A DNA stretch of 28,899 bases, from contig PWEU01000152.1 of NCBI GenBank assembly GCA_003554005.1, positions 1-28,899 on the forward strand. Direction: 5' to 3'. Position 1 is the stretch's first letter. Every line of letters begins with the position of its first letter. The notes beneath the pieces were generated by a model. That model was given only the letters and a program-made list of their open reading frames with translations. It had not been told where the DNA came from and did not search any database. This stretch comes from Nitriliruptoraceae bacterium. Lineage in GTDB: Bacteria; Actinomycetota; Nitriliruptoria; Nitriliruptorales; Nitriliruptoraceae. Shown here in pieces: positions 7,877 to 14,764 of this stretch. The position numbers and the translations under genes were made by a program.

Positions 7877-8122
7877 TTGACCGGTCACGCGCAGATGCTG
7901 CTTCGCGAGGCACTCGCGCTCTCCGAGGAGGAACGCGCCGGCCTGGTCGCCGAGCTCCTGGTTAGCCTTGAGGGACCTGCAGCTGACGACGAACCGGTCG
8001 TCGAGCGGGCGTGGGCTGTGGTGGTTGAGCGGCGGGCACGACGGGTCCTGGCGAGCGAGGCCGTGGGCGAGGACTGGTCCTTGGTCCGTGGCCGTGTCCG
8101 ACGGGCGCTGGCGGACGGGTGA
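7877..8122 (+). CDS. addiction-module antitoxin (PF09720-like)
   Basis: The product has 81 residues from a TTG start at 7877. A longer in-frame opening from 7733 exists, but the family normally starts just before the motif seen here. The sequence QMLLREALALSEEERAGLVAELLVSLEG is the typical N-terminus of the small 'unstable antitoxin' family (PF09720), which pairs with ParE/RelE toxins. A tryptophan-containing middle (ERAWAVVVERRARRVLASEA) follows. The TTG lies six bases after a TACGAT -10 box. The stop codon overlaps the GTG start of the toxin gene. Because that toxin is cut by a nonsense codon, this antitoxin may now lack a functional partner; it could still protect against related toxins, which is inference. 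Confidence 0.82.
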   Translation: MTGHAQMLLREALALSEEERAGLVAELLVSLEGPAADDEPVVERAWAVVVERRARRVLASEAVGEDWSLVRGRVRRALADG

Positions 8123-8436
8123 GCCGACGAGTCCTCGTCGAACCGGGGGCGTCGGCCGAGCTTGAGGAGGCCGCACGCTGGTACGAGGCGCAGCGGTTCG
8201 GTCTCGGGCTGACGTTGCTCGCGGCGGTCCACAGAGCCGTCGAGCGCCTGGCGGCGTGGCCCGAGTCCGGAAGCGGTGTGCCGGGCGTGCGGGTCAGCCT
8301 GTCAGTCCGCCAGCTCCCGGTCTCCCGCTTCCCCTACCGGATCGTCGACATGATCGCCTCCGAGGCGTGACGGGTCCTCGCCGTTGCGCACACCCGTCGG
8401 CGCCTCGGCTACTGGCGATCCCGCACGCAGCCGTGA
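8119..8436 (+). pseudogene. ParE/RelE-family toxin broken by an in-frame TGA
   Basis: The frame starts at a GTG (8119-8121) overlapping the antitoxin TGA. It reads SRRVLVEPGASAELEEAARWYE, then VHRAVERLAAWPESG and SRFPYRIVDMIASEA, a standard ParE/RelE toxin up to residue 83. There a TGA (8368-8370) interrupts it. The same frame continues with VLAVAHTRRRLGYWRSR and stops at 8434-8436. That continuation is exactly the conserved C-terminal strand and H-x-R-R-x-x-x-Y-W tail of the family, so one substitution explains the break. The truncated product lacks the final strand and basic tail and is expected to be inactive. A sequencing error is the main alternative. Confidence 0.85.
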
Positions 8437-8632
8437 CGATGGGCAGGAGCGGTCGAGGCAGGTGGCGAACACAACGGCGCTCGCCATCAGCGTGGGCAGG
8501 TGGCGAGCCGCTGGGCGATCTGCTCGACATCGAGGTGGCCCTCGGTAGCGACACAGCCAACAACCGAACCCGTCGGGCCGTCCGCCCAACACCGTGACCG
8601 GCGAGGGCCCGTTGCGATCACTGCCGGGGCCG

Positions 8633-8652
8633 GTCATACTGTGTGGTATGAC
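8633..8652 (+). promoter_or_regulatory. operator/promoter of the third TA module
   Basis: A perfect inverted repeat with 7-bp arms (GTCATAC at 8633-8639 and GTATGAC at 8646-8652) and a 6-base centre overlaps a CATACT -10 box (8635-8640) and the ATG start codon at 8648. The seven bases between -10 box and ATG imply a leaderless mRNA. The position suits autorepression by the AbrB-type antitoxin. Confidence 0.65.
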
Positions 8653-8878
8653 TCACAAGGTCGGCCCGAAGGGACAGGTCGTCATCCCGAAGGACCTCCG
8701 CGACGCGCTCGGTATCGAGCCTGGCGACGAGGTCACCTTCTGGCGTGACGGCGATCATGTCGCGGTCCGGTCGGTGCGTTCCGCCCGGCCGCTGCGAGGT
8801 CGGTTCGCCGGTAGCGCACTCGTCGACGAGCTCGATCGCGAGCGTGCGGACGACCGCGTGCGCGAGGACCGCCGGTGA
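8648..8878 (+). CDS. AbrB/SpoVT-family antitoxin
   Basis: This 76-residue protein begins MTHKVGPKGQVVIPKDLRDA and continues LGIEPGDEVTFWRDGDHVAV. That is the complete swapped-hairpin (AbrB/MazE/SpoVT) DNA-binding domain in about the first 45 residues. The remaining acidic and basic tail, with FAGSALVDELDRERADDR, would contact the toxin. The ATG overlaps the right arm of a perfect palindrome and lies seven bases from a CATACT -10 box, so it is probably leaderless and autoregulated. The stop overlaps the GTG of the following PIN-domain gene, the usual arrangement for an AbrB/PIN toxin-antitoxin pair. Confidence 0.88.
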   Translation: MTHKVGPKGQVVIPKDLRDALGIEPGDEVTFWRDGDHVAVRSVRSARPLRGRFAGSALVDELDRERADDRVREDRR

Positions 8879-9267
8879 CGGTCGTCCTCGACTCCTGGGC
8901 GGTGCTTCGCCTGCTCGAAGGCACGGAGCCCGCGGCCTCGCGCATCCAGGCGGAACTCGAGGGCGCCAGCAAGCCGGTGATGAACTGGATCAACCTGGGT
9001 GAGGTCTTCTACATCGTCCGGCGGCTGCACGGTCACGAGGCGGCCGAGTCGGTCGTACGTGACCTACGGCCACAGCTGAACCTCGATCTGCCCGACGCGG
9101 CCCGGGTCCTGGAAGCCGCCACCATCAAGGCGGAGAACGCCATGGCCTACGCAGATGCCTTCGCTGCTGCGACCGCGCTCGCTCACCAAGCCCCCCTGCT
9201 GACCGGCGACCCGGAACTGCTGCTGCCTGGCGCACCATGGGCGCACGAGGACCTGCGCAACAGCTGA
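8875..9267 (+). CDS. vapC: PIN-domain toxin (VapC-like)
   Basis: This is a 130-residue PIN-domain protein unrelated in detail to the one at 7301. The acidic residues are Asp6 in VVLDSWAVL, Glu43 in NLGEVFYIV, Asp94 in AMAYADAFAAA and Asp112 in LLTGDPELL, all in the expected places for a Mg-dependent ribonuclease. The GTG start (8875-8877) overlaps the antitoxin TGA (8876-8878). The module appears intact. The RNA target is unknown. The tail GAPWAHEDLRNS is shorter than in some relatives, but no catalytic residue is lost. Confidence 0.9.
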   Translation: MTVVLDSWAVLRLLEGTEPAASRIQAELEGASKPVMNWINLGEVFYIVRRLHGHEAAESVVRDLRPQLNLDLPDAARVLEAATIKAENAMAYADAFAAATALAHQAPLLTGDPELLLPGAPWAHEDLRNS

Positions 9268-9718
9268 CACGCCCCGCCCAGGAGTTCCGAGCGACATCGA
9301 CCGCTTCCACCGACCCACTGCCCCACCCGCAACGGTGACCCCCGAGCGGGCCCGCGTGGGTACCTGCAGTCCGCTCGACCCGTCCAACTACGGACGGTTG
9401 GCTCTGCCGCGCATGCGCCTGCAGGTGGGGATCGCGCGGGGGGGGATCAGCGCTGGTCCGTGCACCATGCCTGGGCCCTTCCGCTTCCGTTCCAAGATGT
9501 GGCGCGTCGTCCCTGCGAGCCAACGGCCTTCACGCTGTTGGCCCAGAGCACCCTGGCGACGTCCTGGCGCGCAGCAAGACGGCTGAACGGGTGATGAGGC
9601 ACGAGCGGTCGGCGGCGACGATGGCGAACGGTTGTGGTCAGGTCCCCGCGGCCGCTGACGACGCCCCGTGAGCCCGCCGAACGGCCCCGGGCGGTGTCAT
9701 CCGCGTCGGGAGGCCGAG
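9268..9718. other. gap without a recognised gene
   Basis: About 450 bases lie between the third TA module and the pRiA4b-like pseudogene. Several short frames are open on both strands but none has a recognisable motif, a good start site or a family-like composition. I see no convincing promoter or terminator. Given the decayed neighbours, this may be degraded coding sequence. Confidence 0.4.
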
Positions 9719-10625
9719 GTGGGACTACGGCTGTACGTGCAGCTCGACGGGTCGTTCCCGCCGGTGTGGCGACGGATCGAGGTGGCCTCCGCCCGCGGGT
9801 GCGATGACGTGCACGATGTGCTGCAGGTGGTGCTCGGGTGCAGGATCCCCACCTGTACCGGTTCACCACCGGACCGGAGCGCGAGCCGGGGACAGCGTTC
9901 GCCTGCACGGCCGACCTCGCGCAAGGTCTGGACGATGATCCCGCGCTGCCGACCTGGGACGTTCGGCTCGATGAGCTGCTCGGCGAGCCGGGGGAGCGGC
10001 TGCAGTGCCGGTACGACTACGGCGACAGCTCATGGCTGACCCAGGGGGGTCGAGGCGGCCATCGCGGATCGCGCCCCTCCGGGCCGCGTGTTGCTGCTGG
10101 ACGGGGCGGGTGCCGGACCTCCTGAGGACTACGGCGGGACCCACGGGTACCGGCTGGTGGTGGCCGGAGCCGGCCGGACCCACCCCGAGCACCGCCCGGC
10201 GCTCACCGAGGTCGCGAGCTGGTGGGGCGGGAGGTCGCCCCGGACGAGCTCGGCCTCGTGCCCTTCGACCCCCAGGAGAGCAGCGACCGGCTCGCGGCTC
10301 TCAAGCTCGACGCTCGGCTGCCCGTGCCTCGCCGGATCGGGGAGTAGCTGGCGACGTTGCTGCTGCGTGCCCGCGAGGCGGACACCGAGCGTCGGCTCCG
10401 CAACCTGGCCGCGACTGCCGATGCCGTGGTGGAGGTCGCGAGGCTCCTCACGGGCCTCGGCTGGGCCGTCGGTCAGGGTGAACCGGTGCACCGGCGCACG
10501 GCCCGTGACCTGATCGGCGACGACGTCCGGTGCCTCCGCCACCTCGGCGCGTTCGTACGTGATCGACACGACCGCTGGCCAGGCACGGTGACCCCGGACG
10601 GGACGGCGCTCGCCCGGGCCGCCCT
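9719..10625 (+). pseudogene. decayed plasmid pRiA4b ORF-3-like protein gene
   Basis: Start: GTG 9719 with GGGAGG before it, reading LRLYVQLDGSFPPVWRRIEV and DVHDVLQVVLG, the N-terminus of the pRiA4b ORF-3 family (often carried by IS1096-type elements). Then the frame breaks. Near 9840 a TGG codon has lost a base and the protein continues in another frame as QDPHLYRFTTGPEREPG up to RYDYGDS. Near 10045 it shifts again to VEAAIADRAPPGRVLLLDG. Near 10226 it shifts to REVAPDELGLVPFDP. A TAG at 10345-10347 interrupts that frame before LLLRAREADTERRLRNLAA. At least three frameshifts and one stop make this a dead gene. The 3' end is approximate. Confidence 0.8.
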
Positions 10626-10634
10626 CACCCCACC

Positions 10635-11180
10635 GCCATCCTGCGCCGGGCGTCGCCCGTGGCCCTCAGCGCTCGAACTCGCCCGCGGGATCGTCGGTCG
10701 CGCGGGTCTCGGACCACAGGTGGTTCGAAGCGGCTGCGGTGACGGTCGAAGTCGGTGGAGAGGGAGAGCGATGACCGCGGCAGCACGCCGCGTTGGCACA
10801 GGGCGAGGGGCACGAGCAGCCGACCGATCCGACCGTTGCCATCCAGGCAGGGGTGGACGTCTCGAACTGGTCGTGGGAGAGTGCAGGCGCGGTCAGGCTC
10901 AGCAGCTCGCCCTCGTGGAGGACCCACTCGAGGTTGGCCAGCGCGGCGTGCATCGCCTCCACGGGCGGCGGGAAGAAGCTGGCGGCCTGCAGTGTGGACC
11001 CGGCGGGCCGATCCAGTCCTGGCTTCGTCCGGGGAGCCGCAGCATGAGCATCGCCCTCGAACAACGGCAGCTGGGCCACCAAGCTCTCGGTGCCTTCGAT
11101 CCTCGAGCACAGCACCGCCCCGAGCCGCACGTCGGGCCTCATGGGGATGTCAGGGTTGGGGAGGAGCCCTCTCACGCAGG
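10635..11180 (-). pseudogene. decayed Fic-family (AMPylase-fold) gene
   Basis: On the minus strand the N-terminal piece reads GLLPNPDIPMRPDVRLGAVL, CSRIEGTESLVAQLPLFEGD and later PAGSTLQAASFFPPPVEAM and ALSHDQFET. This matches the Fic_N region and the run-up to the Fic motif. The catalytic motif HPCLDGNGRIGRLLVPLALC follows in a different frame because a base is missing near 10860. A second shift occurs downstream before HLWSETRATDDPAGEFER. The stretch between FEGD and PAGSTL is far shorter than in intact proteins, so there is also an internal deletion near 11015-11060. The first residues and C-terminal domain are missing. It faces the pRiA4b-like pseudogene tail to tail. Confidence 0.8.
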
Positions 11181-11248
11181 CGACCGGTTGACTGCCGCGG
11201 TCGCCGCGCCCCCCCGGGGCACGCAGGCCCGCCTGCCGGCAGCAGCGA

Positions 11249-12124
11249 CTACCCCGCGATCTGGCCCGCCCAGAGGTACAGCAGGGGGGCGCCGTCGCGG
11301 ATCTCCAGGGTCGTTGCATGCCAGCCGTACAGCCCGTTGGGTCCTGGGGGCCAGCTCTCGCGGCTGTCCCAGGACATCCAGCGTGGGTCGGTGACCAGCG
11401 AGGAGCCGTGAGGACCTCGGTAGGCGAGGGGGCCACAGCCGATCTCGCCGCCGCAGTGATCCAGGCCGAAGGGGAAGGCCGGGTCCTGACTGCGGACCGA
11501 CAGATCCCGGGTGATCGCTTCGGGGCTGGTGCCAGCGAGGTAGGGCTCGTGGATCCACTGGCGGTACGCCGGGTCGATCCCGTCGGTCAACAGCGTCGCG
11601 AACGCACCGGGCCGTCCGAGCAGCGCGGTCGGTGGCGCTCCGGCGCCCTCGTAGATCGGGACCAGGACCACGGCCAACTCGTCGATGGGGACCCGACGCT
11701 CCACGTCGTCCGTCGGGTCCCCCTCGATCGCATCGCCGACGTCCTCCAGCCACTCTGGCAGGTCCTCGATCGCGACCCACCGACGGACGCGGAGTTGGAG
11801 CGCTGACCCGGTGGGACGGACCACCTCGACGTCGTAGAAGCCGTCGGCCGGCCAGCCCTGCGCTGGGAGGGGTTCCGCAGGGGATGTCGGTCCGGTCGCT
11901 GGTTGGTCGCCGGTCGCCGGCTGGACCGGGAACGTGAAGTCCGGGAGCGTGCTCCAGCCGGCATCGGGATCGATCGTGTCGTCAGGTCGGGACGCGTCGG
12001 GGCGGGGTGGCGGTTCGGGTCGATCCGGCCCATCCGAGACGCAGGCCACCGCGAGTGCCCCGACGGTGAGGGCAACGATGAGCCGCGCGCATCGGACGGG
12101 ACGCGACCCAGCACGGCCATGCAT
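11249..12124 (-). CDS. lipoprotein of unknown function (paralogue of next gene)
   Basis: This is a 291-residue protein. The ATG at 12124 has GAGGTGA six bases upstream. A basic N-terminus, the hydrophobic segment LIVALTVGALAVAC and a cysteine at residue 28 form a lipoprotein signal, so the mature protein should be anchored to the outer face of the membrane. A proline/aspartate-rich linker follows, then a domain with QGWPADGFYDVEVVRP, LRVRRWVAIEDLPEW, DPAYRQWIHEPYLAG, a C-x5-C pair (HCGGEIGC) and a highly conserved end, GLYGWHATTLEIRDG to WAGQIAG. The same domain makes up the C-terminal half of the larger upstream lipoprotein, and the two genes are 53 bases apart in one direction. I do not recognise the domain. 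Confidence 0.75.
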   Translation of the reverse strand: MHGRAGSRPVRCARLIVALTVGALAVACVSDGPDRPEPPPRPDASRPDDTIDPDAGWSTLPDFTFPVQPATGDQPATGPTSPAEPLPAQGWPADGFYDVEVVRPTGSALQLRVRRWVAIEDLPEWLEDVGDAIEGDPTDDVERRVPIDELAVVLVPIYEGAGAPPTALLGRPGAFATLLTDGIDPAYRQWIHEPYLAGTSPEAITRDLSVRSQDPAFPFGLDHCGGEIGCGPLAYRGPHGSSLVTDPRWMSWDSRESWPPGPNGLYGWHATTLEIRDGAPLLYLWAGQIAG

Positions 12125-12177
12125 GTCGATCACCTCGATCGGTGGGCCTCGGCAGGCCCGGCCCCCAGCAGCCGCGA

Positions 12178-13500
12178 CTACCCAGCGATCTGCCCGGCGA
12201 AGACGTAGAGCAGCGGCACACCGTCGCGGATCTCCAGCGTGGCGTGCCAGCCGTAGAGGCCGTTCCAGGCATGCGGCCAGAGGTGGAGCACCTCCCAGCT
12301 CGGGAACAGCACCAGCCGGCTGTCCAGTGGCCCGCGGTAGCGGGAGGCGGTCTCGAACGGACACGTCGCATCCGCGCGCCGATGACGGAGGTCGTGGTCG
12401 ACCTGAGCAGCGGTCAGACCGGCGAGAGCCGGCTCCTCGATCCACTGCCGGAAGGCGGGATCGAGACCGGCGAGCAGCAGCGTCGCGAAGGCAGGGGCCT
12501 CGCCGCGCAGGGGTGTTGCACCGGGGATCTCCGGCTCCGCGATCGGGAACAGGATGACCTCGAGGTCGGCGATCCGGACCCGTCGGACCGCCACATCGCT
12601 CAGGGCCGGCGTGATGCGTCGGTCGGGCTGGCCCGGTTCCGGTTCCGGATCGGGGGAGCAGCGATCGTCCGTCAGGTCGCCACACGCGACCCACCGGCGG
12701 ATCGTCAACTCGAGCGTCGTCGGATCGTCGTGGGGGCGGTACACGTCGACGTCGTAGAAGCCGTCGGTGGGCCAGCCGTCCTGCGGGAGTGGGCCATCGG
12801 GCGAGACGGGTCCGGTGGTCGCGAGCCCACAGCAGCCGAGCTCGATCGGCAGCGATGGTTCGATCGGCGACCAGCCAGCATCGAGGTCGATGGTGGCGCC
12901 GCTCGGCGGGGTGGCTGGCCCGGGTCGGGTCGCGTCGGGTGCGGCGAGGTGGAGCCAGCCGTAGAAGGCGCCGGCCTCCGCACCGTCGAACGCGTAGCGC
13001 GTGGCCTCGATGTGGTCGAACGCGAGCAGCGTCCGATCCAACGAGGTGAGCAGTTCAGCAGCGGTGCACCAGTTGCCGTGGGTGGCGACACCACGGAGAT
13101 CGGTGAGCGTGACCAGGGCGGTGCCATCGGTCACCTCGATCGCGACCAGCGCTCCCTCGGCGTACTCGGCGAACCCGGACCGGTAGCCCTGCGCGCGCTC
13201 TGCCGCCGTGGGGCCGGCGAGCAGGGCGGTGAGCGCACCGGTGACCGGGTCGTCGGCCGGCACGGTGCGGGTGACGGGGAAGACGTCGAGGCAGAGGTCG
13301 CCGCGGAACGGGTCATGGTCGTTGGTGAAGAACACCTCGACCTCGGCCTCGGCCGTCTGCACCTGCGGTTCGGGCGCCTCAGGCGCGGCCGGCTCGTCGG
13401 GCGGACCAGCCTCGCCACAGGCGCCGGCCACCAACGCGACGATGAGCGGGACGCTCAGCCATCGGACGCGGCCGGTGGGATGCCGTCTTCCCTCGCGCAT
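12178..13500 (-). CDS. GerMN-like lipoprotein with duplicated C-terminal domain
   Basis: This is a 440-residue protein from the ATG at 13500; GAGGTGG lies about six bases upstream, in the same sequence context as in the paralogue. The signal ends LIVALVAGAC with lipobox cysteine 28. Residues about 53-180 look like a GerMN domain: VEVFFTNDHDPF, VTRTVPADDPVTGALTALLA, GPTAAERAQGYRS and ALVTLTDLRG. GerMN domains occur in extracytoplasmic lipoproteins such as spore GerM and LpqB. The rest (about 210-440) matches the whole mature part of the downstream lipoprotein, including GWPTDGFYDVDVYRP, LTIRRWVACGDL, DPAFRQWIEEPALAG and GLYGWHATLEIRDG. The two genes are probably co-transcribed. The role is unknown; cell-surface binding is plausible. 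Confidence 0.78.
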   Translation of the reverse strand: MREGRRHPTGRVRWLSVPLIVALVAGACGEAGPPDEPAAPEAPEPQVQTAEAEVEVFFTNDHDPFRGDLCLDVFPVTRTVPADDPVTGALTALLAGPTAAERAQGYRSGFAEYAEGALVAIEVTDGTALVTLTDLRGVATHGNWCTAAELLTSLDRTLLAFDHIEATRYAFDGAEAGAFYGWLHLAAPDATRPGPATPPSGATIDLDAGWSPIEPSLPIELGCCGLATTGPVSPDGPLPQDGWPTDGFYDVDVYRPHDDPTTLELTIRRWVACGDLTDDRCSPDPEPEPGQPDRRITPALSDVAVRRVRIADLEVILFPIAEPEIPGATPLRGEAPAFATLLLAGLDPAFRQWIEEPALAGLTAAQVDHDLRHRRADATCPFETASRYRGPLDSRLVLFPSWEVLHLWPHAWNGLYGWHATLEIRDGVPLLYVFAGQIAG

Positions 13501-13664
13501 GTCGACCACCTCGGTTCATCCCGAGGGTGCTGCGGGTGTTCACGGCGTGACCTCGTGCAGCACGGCCGAGCTCACGGTGGGGTGCTGCCGGGTCTCACTC
13601 ACGATGGCGTCGCCGCCGGCCTCGGCCGGGCCGGGTGCACACGACCCGGCGGGCAGTCGGACGG
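13501..13664. other. leader region upstream of the GerMN-like lipoprotein
   Basis: The 384 bases between the GerMN-like lipoprotein and the MOSC gene contain only a doubtful small ORF (13665-13847). The part listed here should carry the lipoprotein promoter. I could not identify a convincing -35/-10 pair. Confidence 0.3.
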
Positions 13665-13847
13665 TCAGGGGGTGACGAGCCACCCGCACCGGGTGGCGAC
13701 GACGACTCCAGTGTCGTCGCGCAGCTGCATCACCCACGGGCGAGGGGATCTGGACCTGGTGTGGATGGACGGACCATCCGCCACCATCGTGCCCTGCGTT
13801 GCCGTGCGCGTCAGGGTCCTTCGGCCGTCGACACGCACGTCGGCCAC
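13665..13847 (-). CDS. possible small hypothetical protein (60 aa)
   Basis: A 60-codon frame opens with GTG at 13847 and lies 37 bases after the stop of the MOSC gene on the same strand. It reads MADVRVDGRRTLTRTATQGT and later SPRPWVMQLRDDTGVVVATR before the final CGWLVTP. The composition is protein-like, but there is no good ribosome binding site and no family I recognise. It could be a non-coding stretch or a remnant. Confidence 0.25.
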   Translation of the reverse strand: MADVRVDGRRTLTRTATQGTMVADGPSIHTRSRSPRPWVMQLRDDTGVVVATRCGWLVTP

Positions 13848-13884
13848 GCTGTCGCCGCCCGGCGTCGGCGCGACCCCGAGCCCG

Positions 13885-14727
13885 TCACCGTTCCCTCGCG
13901 TCCTGCGGCACCACGACGCGATCGCCGACGCTCACACGCCCCGGCGTCACGACCTCGGCGTAGGTGCCGGCACACGCCAGCGTGCCGACGCCCGCGAAGC
14001 GCTGCCGGTTGGTCGCTGCGGCACGCAGGATCCCGGGGTCGTGCCAAAGGCCGGGCTGCTCGACGGTGGTCATGACGCAGCGGGGCGCCTTGCTCGTGAT
14101 CCGGATGCGGGCGCGCTCGCCGAGCTGCAGCACCTGCCCGACCCAGGCGTCCTCGAGGAACGACGCCGCGACCTCCCCGGTGTCCAGGACCAGGTTCGGC
14201 CGGAACCGGCGCGGGTCGGCGACGCTACCCGGGCTCGCCTGCTCGAGCTGCGCGAGGGTGGCCGTGGTGATGACGTGGAGCCCGGCGACGTCGACGAAGC
14301 GGACCGCGTCGGTACGGAGCGCCATCGCGAACTCGCGTGGGCCGGCGAGGGTCACGCCCTCGACCTCGGGCCAGGTGGAGTCGTAGCTGCCGAGGTGGTC
14401 GGGGCTGGCCGTGACGACCTCGACGCGACGGCCGGTCAGGCCCGTGACGACGTCACAGAGCTGCGGATCGCCGATCGGCAACCGCTGACCGGTCGGGGTC
14501 TGCACGACGACGTCGTCACCGTCGGTGGCCGCCGCCAGATCGAGCAGTGCCCGCCACGGGCGGGGCTGCTTCGCGCTGGCGATGCGGCCGGTGTCGAGGT
14601 CGCGGAACGCGAAGCGGCGGTCGCCGTCGAGTCCGTCCGGGCGCAGCTCGCCGGCGGCGAGAGGCTCGCCCTGCAGGGACTTCACCGGGTAGCGGGTCAG
14701 GCGGGCGAGGGTGCCGACGACGGTCAT
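13885..14727 (-). CDS. MOSC-domain protein (YcbX-like, beta-barrel plus MOSC)
   Basis: This 280-residue protein has an ATG preceded by GGGGAG at nine bases. The N-terminal MOSC barrel domain is shown by LTRYPVKSLQGEPL, GLDGDRRFAFRD and IASAKQPRPW. The MOSC domain proper carries RFRPNLVLDTGE, the cysteine at about residue 217 in APRCVMTTVEQPG and the final GTYAEVVTPGRVSVGD. In this family the cysteine is the expected ligand of the molybdenum cofactor; relatives reduce N-hydroxylated compounds with electrons from a partner. The gene sits 37 bases after the methyltransferase gene and is probably in an operon with it. About residues 172-234 are repeated almost identically as an isolated fragment at 6558-6747. 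Confidence 0.88.
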   Translation of the reverse strand: MTVVGTLARLTRYPVKSLQGEPLAAGELRPDGLDGDRRFAFRDLDTGRIASAKQPRPWRALLDLAAATDGDDVVVQTPTGQRLPIGDPQLCDVVTGLTGRRVEVVTASPDHLGSYDSTWPEVEGVTLAGPREFAMALRTDAVRFVDVAGLHVITTATLAQLEQASPGSVADPRRFRPNLVLDTGEVAASFLEDAWVGQVLQLGERARIRITSKAPRCVMTTVEQPGLWHDPGILRAAATNRQRFAGVGTLACAGTYAEVVTPGRVSVGDRVVVPQDARER

Positions 14728-14764
14728 GGTCGCTGCTCCCCTCGGACGGCGTGCGCTCGCGACA

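Noticed and set aside
8368..8370. TGA in the ParE-like gene read as selenocysteine or programmed readthrough
   Set aside because: No stem-loop typical of a selenocysteine insertion element is evident after it, and the family has no conserved cysteine there. A nonsense mutation is simpler.
9268..9718. Short open frames on both strands between the third TA module and the pRiA4b-like pseudogene
   Set aside because: None has a recognisable motif, good start site or family-like composition.
6558..14215. Direct repeats as attachment sites of an integrative element
   Set aside because: They are 190 bp of MOSC coding sequence, with no tRNA gene and no integrase in the window. Homologous duplication fits better than site-specific integration.
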